The notes: generated by a model from the sequence alone, not told the origin. DNA of 9,137 bases from CAYFUG01 sp964346295 (GCA_964346295.1 CAYFUG010000028.1:1-9137), one strand, 5' to 3'. Shown: positions 1 through 6,359, counted from the stretch's first letter. A program made the numbers and translations.

Positions 1-18
1 ATTTGTTTATTCATAATC

Positions 19-50
19 CTAGACTAGCACTTTTGGAAGTGGTAGTCTAG
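19..50 (+). terminator. Hairpin followed by a T-rich tract, possible end of an upstream transcript
   Basis: The arms CTAGACTA (19-26) and TAGTCTAG (43-50) pair perfectly. After a G/G mismatch the stem continues with CACTT (28-32) against AAGTG (37-41), closing a TTGG loop. On the plus strand a T-rich stretch starts about 8 nt downstream (58-79), which is farther than in a classical intrinsic terminator. It could end a gene lying left of the window. It could also be a simple cruciform-type element, since nothing transcribed is visible beside it. Confidence 0.35.
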
Positions 51-582
51 AGCCTGGTTATTGTTGTTTTATTTTTATTGACTGTCGCTTTAATTGCCGT
101 TTTAATTGCCGCTCCGGATCGCCCCAGAGCAATCCAAGAAGCCTAAGCCTAACCAAGCCTAACCTTAATCACAAGCCACAAGCAGCCTAAGGATTTCTGA
201 ATAATGCCCTCTAAGGCCTCCAAGAGACACGGATCAAGAGACACGGATTACGACTACCGACCAGTCAAAAACCAATCACTTTTTTAAAGAACACTCTCGC
301 TGAATAGCTACCGACCTAAACACTGTTTACTTACTAAACTACAGTCTATAAAAACTACAATCTATAAACTAACTTAAAAACGCCTCACTCAGAAAAGAAG
401 AAACGCTTAATTTTGTAGAATAGTTATTTAATCACTGTTTTAGTAATAGTTTTGTTTTTGTTTAGCTCGGAATCTGCTTCGGAATCTAATTCGGAATTCA
501 ACTTAGATTCTATATCAAATCTCAGATTCTCAAAGCCGCTCACATCAAGAATTTTCTAAAGCTCTACCCGGTCTCTAAATCT
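51..582. other. Gene-free spacer
   Basis: No open frame on either strand looks like a protein, and no tRNA or other known RNA could be recognised here. The stretch is AT-rich with frequent stops in every frame. Its only visible organisation is the set of short tandem duplications listed separately. If a gene once lay here it has decayed beyond recognition. Confidence 0.5.
89..498. repeat. Cluster of short tandem duplications
   Basis: Five independent tandem duplications of roughly 10-16 bp lie within 410 bp. The sequence tttaattgccg occurs at 89-99 and 101-111. The core aagcctaa occurs three times in 139-164. The 14-mer caagagacacggat is perfectly duplicated at 221-234 and 235-248. A 15-mer, aaactaca followed by g or a and tctata, lies at 336-350 and 352-366 with one mismatch. 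The sequence tcggaatc/t occurs three times with a 12-bp period in 467-498. The units are unrelated to each other, which suggests repeated replication slippage in unconstrained DNA and not one repeat family. Confidence 0.6.
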
Positions 583-623
583 AAAAATAAAAAACCTCCT
601 TTAATGCTCAGGCAAAGATGAGG
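583..623 (-). terminator. Intrinsic terminator on the minus strand
   Basis: Read on the minus strand, CCTC (623-620) and CTTT (617-614) pair with AAAG (602-599) and GAGG (598-595), leaving a 2-nt bulge and an 11-nt loop. The stem runs straight into TTTTTTATTTTT (594-583). The hairpin plus immediate U-tract is a standard intrinsic terminator shape. No minus-strand protein gene lies just upstream, so it would end a short RNA that starts near 739. Confidence 0.5.
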
Positions 624-739
624 CTTTGGTATGATTTCTCAGCCCTCCTTGCTAAGTTCCATAGTGGTTATTAATTTGTAGCTTGGATTTCCGGCGCTTA
701 TTCTCGAACATTCTTGAATACTGGCTTCCACTTGAGTCT
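584..739 (-). ncRNA. Candidate small RNA or leader RNA, about 155 nt
   Basis: This interval lies between a promoter-like sequence (746-774) and an intrinsic terminator (583-623), both on the minus strand. I do not recognise it as tmRNA, RNase P RNA, SRP RNA or a known riboswitch. It contains a 19-codon frame from ATG at 711-709 to TAG at 654-652, beginning MFENKRRKSK, with no good ribosome-binding site. GAGG at 647-644 could pair with the CCTC at 623-620 that forms the 5' arm of the terminator, so an attenuator-like switch is conceivable. The evidence is signals only, with no homology. Confidence 0.3.
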
Positions 740-745
740 ATGAAA

Positions 746-774
746 ATGTTAACATAATCCCGACCCCCTGTAAA
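746..774 (-). promoter_or_regulatory. Sigma-70-type promoter for a minus-strand transcript
   Basis: On the minus strand, TTTACA (774-769, 5/6 match to TTGACA) is followed by a 17-bp spacer and TAACAT (751-746, 4/6 match to TATAAT). Transcription would start near 739 and run left toward the terminator at 583-623. The upstream edge lies about 70 bp from the forward topA promoter, so the two would be divergent. Confidence 0.4.
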
Positions 775-842
775 GAACTCTGGGGAAAAATTGAGAAGAA
801 GTTGTTTAAAACCCTAATAAACGGCCTAAAATTGGTCCCTTT

Positions 843-871
843 TTGACAGTCTCCCCAAATCCCGCTATCAT
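843..871 (+). promoter_or_regulatory. topA promoter
   Basis: A perfect -35 box TTGACA (843-848), an optimal 17-bp spacer and the -10 box TATCAT (866-871, 5/6 match) make this one of the two best promoter-like sequences in the window. The expected start is near 878-880, giving a leader of about 80 nt before the topA ATG. The spacer contains CCCCAAAT, which recurs at another promoter-like site near 3647. Confidence 0.7.
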
Positions 872-880
872 CAAGTCGAA

Positions 881-898
881 AAAGTTATCCACAACTTT
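881..898 (+). promoter_or_regulatory. DnaA box within an inverted repeat at the topA start site
   Basis: TTATCCACA (885-893) is identical to the high-affinity bacterial DnaA-box consensus. It lies inside an inverted repeat, AAAGTT (881-886) and AACTTT (893-898). The site is just downstream of the predicted topA transcription start, where a bound protein would block initiation or early elongation. DnaA binding is inferred from the consensus only. I saw no second perfect box, so this is not by itself an origin. Confidence 0.45.
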
Positions 899-958
899 CT
901 AACAAAAGAATTGCCGATTGTGAAATTTAAAACTTGAAACTTAAAATTTACTTTACCT

Positions 959-3151
959 ATGAAACTAGTCATCGTCGAGTCCCCCGCCAAAGCTAAAACT
1001 CTAGAAAAATACCTCGGTAAGGACTACACCGTCAAAGCCTCGGTAGGCCATGTCCGAGATTTACCCAAAAGCAATAAACAAGCCATTGAAGTTGACAAGG
1101 GCTTTTTGCCTCATTACCAAGTCAATCCCGACAAAAAAAAGGTGATCGGAGAACTCAAGCGCTTAGCCCAAAAAGCCGACCAAGTAATTCTGGCTACTGA
1201 CCCCGACCGAGAAGGAGAAGCAATTGCTTGGCACCTGGCAGAGGTCTTGAAGCTAAAACACCCTCAGCGAGTAGCTTTTCCTGAAATTACTAAGGAGACT
1301 GTCCAAAAGGCCATGCAAAATCCTCGCGCCATTGACCAAGACCTACGAAAAGCTCAAGAAGCTCGCCGCGTGCTAGATCGCTTGGTAGGCTACGACCTTT
1401 CTGGTTTAATTTGGAAAAAAGTTCGCTACGGGCTCTCCGCCGGCCGAGTCCAATCTCCGGCCCTCCGAATTATCATGGAACGAGAACGAGAAATTCGGGC
1501 TTTCCAGCCGGAAAAATTCTGGGTTCTCACCGCCCAGACCCTTACTAAGAACAAAGAACTCCTCACCCTGGAATGCGGCAAAAAAATCAAAAAACAAGCT
1601 CAGGCCGAAAAAATTCTCCAACAAGGAAAAGCCGGAGAGTGGCAAGTAAGAGATGTTCAAGAGACTCAAGTTAGCAAAAACCCCACTCCTCCCTTTATCA
1701 CTTCTACCCTTCAGCAAACCGCTAGTTCTCGTTTGCACTTCTCCCCTTCTCGCAGCATGATGCTAGCTCAGCGACTTTACGAAGCTGGACTGATTACTTA
1801 CATGCGTACCGACAGCACCAACTTAAGCCAAGAGGCTCAAAATCAAATCAAAAAAGCGGTTAAGCAAAATTTTGGTTCAGAATACTATTCTTCTCGAGTC
1901 TTTGCCAAAAAAAGTAAGAACGCTCAAGAGGCTCACGAGGCTATTCGCCCCACTGACTTTTCTAAAAAGAAGGCCGGCCTGGATACCGACCAACAAAAAC
2001 TCTACCAATTAATTTGGACTCGAGCCGTGACCTCTCAAATGAGCGCCGCCAAAATTGCTCGCACTAAAATTATCGCCGGCTTGACTAAGGACACCAAATT
2101 TCCAGATTTTATTGCTAAAGGCTCCCGGGTGATCTTTGACGGATTTTTGAAGGCCGATCCCGGATCCCGCCAAAAAGATCAAGAAGTGCCTAAAGTTCAA
2201 GCTCAAGAAGATCTCAAGCTCAAACAACTCGACTCTCAAGAAAAAGCAACTACCCCACCTAAGCGCTACAGCGAAGCCGGCCTAATTAAAGAACTAGAAA
2301 AACGAGGCATCGGCCGACCTTCCACTTATGCTTCTATTATCAAAACCATTCAAGATCGCCAATATGTAGAGAAAAGAGAAGGTGCCCTTTGTCCCACCGA
2401 TACTGGTGATGTAGTCAGCTCCTTTTTAGAAGATAGTTTCACCCGCTATATTAGTGATGATTTCACTGCTCAGCTGGAAGACAAGCTGGACGAAATGGCC
2501 GCTGGAGAGCGAGACTACCAGGAGACATTGGAAGACTTTTACCAGCCCTTTCAGAAAGAGATCACAGAAAAAACCAAGAAAGTGCCTAAATTAACCAACC
2601 TAGGCGAAGCCGACCCTCAATTTAAGTGCCCGGTTTGCCAAGATCCCATGGTGATCAAATTAGGCAAGGGCGGTAAATTTCTTAGTTGCAGTAAATTTCC
2701 TGATTGCCAAGGAGCTCTCACCTTAGAAGGCCAAGAACTAGCCACTCCCCAAGAAACCGGAGAAAAGTGCCCGGAATGTGAGAAACCTTTAATTGAAAAA
2801 GAAGGCCGTTTTGGTAAATTTGTGGCTTGCTCTGGCTACCCCAAATGCCGCTACATCAAAAAAGACGCTCAGCAAGAAGCTCAAAATTCCACTGGCGTAA
2901 AGTGCCCTCAGTGCCAAAAGGGAGAGATGGCAGAAAAACGCGGCCGCTTTGGAATTTTTTATGCTTGTTCTGCTTATCCTAAGTGCCGCTATGCTATCAA
3001 GAGCAAGCCCACTGGAAAAATTTGTGACTATCCTCGCCCTGATAAAGATGGCCAACCCTGCGGTCAACTAATGATGGAAGGCACCAAAACCATTCCCGAA
3101 CGCTGCAGTGACAAGGCCTGCCCTAACCACAACCCCCATAAGTTAAAGTAA
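959..3151 (+). CDS. topA: DNA topoisomerase I (type IA)
   Basis: The 730-residue protein relaxes negatively supercoiled DNA by cutting and passing one strand through a 5'-phosphotyrosine link. The TOPRIM domain starts at residue 2, with Glu7 in the VESPAKAKT motif and the Mg-binding D81-P-D83-R-E85. The SAGRVQSP motif is at 160-167, the catalytic Tyr281 sits in GLITYMRTDST, and GRPSTYASI lies near 452-460. The C-terminus carries three canonical C4 zinc ribbons (Cys557/560/577/583, Cys604/607/624/630, Cys649/652/670/676) and a fourth, irregular Cys cluster (689, 701, 716, 721). Length and order are normal for bacterial TopA. The ATG gives the typical N-terminus, although no Shine-Dalgarno is visible. 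A strong promoter lies about 90-115 bp upstream. The frequent neighbour dprA is not present in this window. Confidence 0.98.
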   Translation: MKLVIVESPAKAKTLEKYLGKDYTVKASVGHVRDLPKSNKQAIEVDKGFLPHYQVNPDKKKVIGELKRLAQKADQVILATDPDREGEAIAWHLAEVLKLKHPQRVAFPEITKETVQKAMQNPRAIDQDLRKAQEARRVLDRLVGYDLSGLIWKKVRYGLSAGRVQSPALRIIMEREREIRAFQPEKFWVLTAQTLTKNKELLTLECGKKIKKQAQAEKILQQGKAGEWQVRDVQETQVSKNPTPPFITSTLQQTASSRLHFSPSRSMMLAQRLYEAGLITYMRTDSTNLSQEAQNQIKKAVKQNFGSEYYSSRVFAKKSKNAQEAHEAIRPTDFSKKKAGLDTDQQKLYQLIWTRAVTSQMSAAKIARTKIIAGLTKDTKFPDFIAKGSRVIFDGFLKADPGSRQKDQEVPKVQAQEDLKLKQLDSQEKATTPPKRYSEAGLIKELEKRGIGRPSTYASIIKTIQDRQYVEKREGALCPTDTGDVVSSFLEDSFTRYISDDFTAQLEDKLDEMAAGERDYQETLEDFYQPFQKEITEKTKKVPKLTNLGEADPQFKCPVCQDPMVIKLGKGGKFLSCSKFPDCQGALTLEGQELATPQETGEKCPECEKPLIEKEGRFGKFVACSGYPKCRYIKKDAQQEAQNSTGVKCPQCQKGEMAEKRGRFGIFYACSAYPKCRYAIKSKPTGKICDYPRPDKDGQPCGQLMMEGTKTIPERCSDKACPNHNPHKLK

Positions 3152-3161
3152 GGACAAAATT

Positions 3162-3512
3162 ATGGAGATTGAAACTTGGCTAGAAAAATTTAAGCATCAC
3201 TGGAAGAATCACGATATTAATGGAGTGATTAGCTTATTTAGCAAAAAACTAACCTACTTCGAAACTCCCTTCCTTAAAATTAACAACCTCAAAGACTTAT
3301 CCAAGGAATGGCAAGTTATTAAAGATCAAGATAACATTAAACTAGACTACTAAATATTTTCTAGCTACCAAAACAAGCACTCCATTATTTGGAACCTGAG
3401 CTATCGAGACAAAAACTCCGAGAAAAGGGAGTTTGCCAGAACCTACCTAATAGAACTAAACTCTCAAGGGTTATGTATCTACTTCCATCATAGTTGCGAA
3501 CCCAGAGCTTAA
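3162..3512 (+). pseudogene. NTF2/SnoaL-like protein gene interrupted by an in-frame TAA
   Basis: The ATG lies 10 bp after topA and has a good ribosome-binding site, AAGGA (3150-3154), overlapping the topA stop, so it is probably cotranscribed with topA. The first 63 codons (METW-type start, helix-rich, then FETPFLKINN and KEWQVIKDQ) end at TAA 3351-3353. The same frame then stays open for 52 more codons, including SIIWNLSY, REFARTYLIELN and a final YFHHSCEPRA, to TAA at 3510. Together they form one domain of about 115 residues of the SnoaL/NTF2-like fold, a small cone-shaped family often of unknown ligand. There is no frameshift; one substitution (for example from GAA, CAA or AAA) explains the break. 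Family assignment is from remembered sequence pattern. The alternatives are a sequencing error, a recent nonsense mutation, or a true 63-residue product. Confidence 0.75.
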
Positions 3513-3538
3513 TACCCAAAAACAAGCGTCATCCTCTC

Positions 3539-3567
3539 TTGACTAAATTTTCCTCTTCTGTTACACT
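3539..3567 (+). promoter_or_regulatory. Promoter-like sequence downstream of the topA operon
   Basis: TTGACT (3539-3544, 5/6) is separated by 17 bp from TACACT (3562-3567, 4/6). It could start a long leader for rnj or a short RNA of about 260 nt ending at the terminator at 3806-3839. It is the best-matched forward promoter in this spacer, but it lies nearly 600 bp from the rnj ATG. Confidence 0.4.
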
Positions 3568-3646
3568 AATGTTTGTTGTAATTTCTTCTTCTCTTATTCC
3601 TTTAATATCTGCCTTTTACTGCTTCCATCTCGCTCAGTAAGCACCA

Positions 3647-3677
3647 CCCCAAATTCTTGCTATCATCCCCAAATTCT
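3647..3677 (+). promoter_or_regulatory. Duplicated CCCCAAATTCT motif around a TATCAT -10-like box
   Basis: CCCCAAATTCT occurs at 3647-3657 and again at 3667-3677, a 20-bp period. Between the copies is GCTATCATC (3659-3667), identical to the -10 region of the topA promoter (864-872), which is also preceded by CCCCAAAT. The -35 position here (TAAGCA, 3638-3643) is poor. The shared elements suggest a common regulatory or promoter motif, but the function is unproven. Confidence 0.35.
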
Positions 3678-3805
3678 CTCGCAAGCTAATACCTTTGGAA
3701 AAGATAAATCGACGCAAGACCTTTTCTTTTTTCAGATTACTTCTTTGATTGCTTGCTTCTATTTATCTCTTCCTTTCCTTCTTAATTAACCTTTCAACTA
3801 ATTAG

Positions 3806-3839
3806 CTGCCCCTCCTCGGCAGAATTTTTAGTTGTTTTT
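3806..3839 (+). terminator. Intrinsic terminator in the topA-rnj spacer
   Basis: CTGCC (3806-3810) pairs with GGCAG (3818-3822) around a 7-nt pyrimidine loop and is followed by AATTTTTAGTTGTTTTT. The short stem with a long T-rich tail fits a rho-independent terminator. It could close the topA operon or a short transcript from the promoter-like site at 3539. Confidence 0.5.
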
Positions 3840-4062
3840 CCCAAAACTCTTGGGGTGCTAGAGAGTTTAACTTAGTGTCTCCCCTCTCTTTCAAGTACCA
3901 TTCCTCAAGCCCTGTCTCAAGCCAAATTTAACTCGAAAATCTCAATAATACATCTTATTTATCCCTCTCATTAAGTCCTCTCCTAGAGGCAATTCTTAAT
4001 TTATTAATTTTAATCTAAACTTTCGAGCTTTTTACTCTTACAAAAATTAAAAGGCTCTCTTA

Positions 4063-4091
4063 TTTAAACTAGACCTCTTGCAAAATAATAT
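4063..4091 (+). promoter_or_regulatory. Possible proximal rnj promoter
   Basis: TTTAAA (4063-4068, 4/6) lies 17 bp before TAATAT (4086-4091, 4/6), which would start transcription near 4098, about 40 nt before the rnj ATG. Matches of this quality are common in AT-rich DNA, so this is only a candidate. If correct, the TTG at 4078 cannot be the start codon. Confidence 0.25.
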
Positions 4092-4125
4092 CTTCCTTAC
4101 GAAGATCTTATCTTGCAACAAGTCT
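4071..4125 (+). promoter_or_regulatory. Nested stem-loop in the rnj 5' leader
   Basis: AGAC (4071-4074) pairs with GTCT (4122-4125), and TTGC (4078-4081) with GCAA (4115-4118), across a 3x3 internal loop. Inside them ATCTTC (4090-4095) and GAAGAT (4101-4106) form a 6-bp hairpin with a CTTAC loop. The fold ends 12 nt before the rnj ATG. It may modulate translation or be a target of the nuclease itself. It forms only if transcription starts upstream of 4071. Confidence 0.3.
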
Positions 4126-4137
4126 CTTACAACTTTC

Positions 4138-6168
4138 ATGTTTGATACATTTTTATTCAAAAACAAAAAAGACCAAGAAAAAACTCCTGGTCAAAAACAA
4201 ATCCAAAAAGGATCAAAGGGCAATCCTCGTTCCAAAAAATCCAGCTCTAATCCGCAGTCTAACTCTGGAAACAAGAACAAGAAAAAGTTTCAGTCCAGCA
4301 AAAGTTTCAACCAGCAAAGACCTGGCCAGAATAACAAAAAGAAATCTTCTCACCCAGGGAAAAATCAGTCTAACCAGCCGCAAAAAAACGCTGGTAAAAA
4401 GGGATTCTCCAAGCAAGCGAGCGCCAAAAACTCTCGCCCCCAAACTGCCTCCCCTGGAAAAAATAGCGCCTCAGCCAAGAAAAAGATTTTGGATCTCAGC
4501 AACTTCCCGGGCCTAAAGATTATGCCCCTCGGGGGTTGCGAAGAGGTAGGGCGCAACATGACTCTTTTTGAGTATCAAAATGACATTGTTATTTTAGATA
4601 TGGGACTGCAATTTCCCGAAGAAGACATGCCCGGCATTGACTACATCATCCCTAATATCAAATATCTCCAAGGTAAAGAAAAACGCATTCGAGGAGTAAT
4701 TTTTTCTCATGGTCACTTAGACCACATTGGGGCCGCTCCTATTCTATTAGAAAAACTCAATTACCCACCAGTCATCGCTCGCGATTTGACTTTGGCTCTT
4801 ATTCGTCATCGCCAAGAAGATTACCAAAAGGGATCTTCCAAGCGCCTCAAAACTCGCAAAATTAACCAGGTTAGCGATGAGTTTAAGCTGGGGAAATTTA
4901 CTCTTAATTTTTTCCAAATCGAACACTCCATTATGGACGCCGTGGGAGTAATTCTTAAGACTCCCGAAGGGACCGTTATTCATCCTGGCGACTGGACCAT
5001 GGAACGCGACTCCCAAGGTCGATCCACCTTGGATTATAGTCATCTTTCTCGCCTTCCTCGTCCTACCGCGCTAATGCTAGAAAGTCTCGGCTCTCTCAAA
5101 GAAGAGCCTTCTCCCAACTCTCAAGAAGTTTATAACAATCTTTATCAAATTATCACTGGTGCCCAAGGACGAGTTATTATCGGAACCTTTGCCTCTCAGG
5201 TAGAGCGGATTAAGTGGATTATTGATTCTTCTCAAAAATTAGGCAAGAAGGTTGCTCTGGATGGTTATAGCATGAAAATGAATGTAGAAATGACTCGCAA
5301 AATGGGCTACTTAAAGTTCGACAAAAATGTTTTAATCGACATTAAAAAAATCAATACTTATCCTGACAATAAGGTAGTTGTAATTTGTACCGGGGCTCAA
5401 GGAGAAGAAAATGCTGTTCTTTCTCGAATTGTCGATCGTTCTCATCGTTTTATTCAACTCAAGAAAAACGATACTATTATCTTCTCTTCTTCCGTAATTC
5501 CCGGTAACGAACGGACTATTCAACGACTCAAAGACAACATTTATCGCCAGTGCGACAATGTCTACCATAACGAAATTATGGATGTTCATGTCAGTGGCCA
5601 CGCTAGTCGGGATGACATTTGGGAAATGGTTAAAACCGCTAATCCCGACTTCTTTATTCCGGTGTATGCTAATCACTATTTTCTCAAAGAAGCAGGCAAT
5701 TTAGTCGCCAGGCGTGGCTTTCCCGCAAAAAATGTTCTTGTTCCTGACAACGGAAGTGTGATTCAAATTAATCAGTCTCAAGCTCGCCTCTTAGACAAAA
5801 AAGTTCCTCATGATTATGTTTTTGTGGACGGCCTAGGCATCACTGATATGCAAAATATCGTTCTCCGAGATCGTCAAACTCTAGCAGAAGATGGCATGGT
5901 AGTAGTGATTATCACAGTGGAAAGCAAGACCGGTAATTTAGTGCAAAATCCCGACCTAATCTCCCGCGGCTTTGTCTTTCTTAAAGAAAACAAAGAGCTC
6001 ATTGAGAGCATGCGCCAAAAAGTTCGCCAAATGGTAGCTAAATCCGACCCCCTTACTTGGACTGACACCAACAAAATCCGCAATACTCTGCGAGATGAAG
6101 TGGGTAAATTTCTTTTCCAAGAAACCCAAAAGCGTCCTATGGTATTGCCAGTAGTAATTGAGGTATAA
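4138..6168 (+). CDS. rnj: Ribonuclease J (metallo-beta-lactamase/beta-CASP RNase)
   Basis: RNase J degrades and processes RNA by endonucleolytic and 5'-exonucleolytic cleavage. I start at ATG 4138 (676 residues); a TTG at 4078 would add 20 residues, but it has no ribosome-binding site and lies in a leader fold. Residues 1 to about 117 are a basic, low-complexity K/N/Q/S-rich tail, probably disordered and RNA-binding. The catalytic core begins at LKIMPLGGCEEVGRN (126). Metal-ligand motifs are H191-G-H193-L-D195-H196, H263 (EHSIMDAVG), D285 (HPGD) and H488 (HVSGHA). Position 510, in FIPVYANHYF, is Tyr where the family has its last metal-binding His (B. subtilis RNase J1 His390, same 22-residue spacing from H368). 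The phosphate-binding CTGAQGE and the C-terminal GLGITDMQNIVLRDR segment are present. The gene faces rny tail to tail. Confidence 0.95.
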   Translation: MFDTFLFKNKKDQEKTPGQKQIQKGSKGNPRSKKSSSNPQSNSGNKNKKKFQSSKSFNQQRPGQNNKKKSSHPGKNQSNQPQKNAGKKGFSKQASAKNSRPQTASPGKNSASAKKKILDLSNFPGLKIMPLGGCEEVGRNMTLFEYQNDIVILDMGLQFPEEDMPGIDYIIPNIKYLQGKEKRIRGVIFSHGHLDHIGAAPILLEKLNYPPVIARDLTLALIRHRQEDYQKGSSKRLKTRKINQVSDEFKLGKFTLNFFQIEHSIMDAVGVILKTPEGTVIHPGDWTMERDSQGRSTLDYSHLSRLPRPTALMLESLGSLKEEPSPNSQEVYNNLYQIITGAQGRVIIGTFASQVERIKWIIDSSQKLGKKVALDGYSMKMNVEMTRKMGYLKFDKNVLIDIKKINTYPDNKVVVICTGAQGEENAVLSRIVDRSHRFIQLKKNDTIIFSSSVIPGNERTIQRLKDNIYRQCDNVYHNEIMDVHVSGHASRDDIWEMVKTANPDFFIPVYANHYFLKEAGNLVARRGFPAKNVLVPDNGSVIQINQSQARLLDKKVPHDYVFVDGLGITDMQNIVLRDRQTLAEDGMVVVIITVESKTGNLVQNPDLISRGFVFLKENKELIESMRQKVRQMVAKSDPLTWTDTNKIRNTLRDEVGKFLFQETQKRPMVLPVVIEV

Positions 6169-6274
6169 ACTACTTTTCCAGGTCTTTTTTTAAATCTTAC
6201 ATCTTAGGTGCTAAGTAAAACCGAAAATTCTCAGGACTCAAACAAAACCAAATATAATTCAATAATTTTACTAA

Positions 6275-6301
6275 CTGATCGGGACCAAAAGTCCCGATCG
6301 G
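6275..6301 (+). terminator. Strong GC-rich hairpin downstream of rnj
   Basis: GATCGGGAC (6277-6285) and GTCCCGATC (6291-6299) pair perfectly around a CAAAA loop, and two further pairs (one G-T) extend the stem to 11 bp. It lacks a U-tract, so on its own it is not a classical terminator. It may protect the rnj 3' end or assist the terminator 28 bp further on. Being nearly palindromic, it could act on both strands. Confidence 0.4.
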
Positions 6302-6328
6302 CCATCCTGGAAGATTTCTCCGATTGCA

Positions 6329-6359
6329 AAAATCCCCCGCCACTACAGCGAGGGATTTT
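6329..6359. terminator. Bidirectional terminator between rnj and rny
   Basis: On the minus strand AAAATCCCTCGC (6359-6348) pairs along its full 12 bp, with one G-T wobble, with GCGGGGGATTTT (6340-6329), and TTTTT ends the stem. On the plus strand the same stem has one C/A mismatch and is followed by TTTTATTATC. Its position between two convergent genes fits shared termination. The slightly better pairing on the minus strand favours rny, although it lies about 95 bp beyond the rny stop. Confidence 0.7.

Larger units (their letters stand above)
3513..4137. other. Long pyrimidine-rich spacer before RNase J
   Basis: No protein gene is supportable here. The plus strand is strongly pyrimidine-rich in places: I count 16 purines in 3541-3600 and 10 in 3721-3780. 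Besides the listed promoter-like sites, terminator and leader fold, there are short hairpins. CCCAA/TTGGG lies at 3840-3854 and CCTCT/AGAGG at 3977-3989, the latter followed by an AT-rich tail. The spacer separates the topA operon from rnj and probably holds the rnj 5' leader. Confidence 0.5.

Noticed and set aside
885..893. Replication origin at the DnaA box
   Set aside because: Only one perfect box was seen, with no box cluster, no dnaA or dnaN gene, and no clear unwinding element.
3351..3353. TAA recoded as an amino acid
   Set aside because: topA, rnj and rny all terminate at TAA and have no internal TAA, so general reassignment is excluded.
4078..4137. TTG at 4078 as the RNase J start
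   Set aside because: It has no ribosome-binding site, its TTGC is part of a predicted leader stem, and the ATG at 4138 loses nothing from the conserved protein.
4142..4516. Lysine-rich frame of 124 codons overlapping the start of rnj
   Set aside because: It is an out-of-frame shadow of the low-complexity, A-rich leader of RNase J, with no recognisable features.
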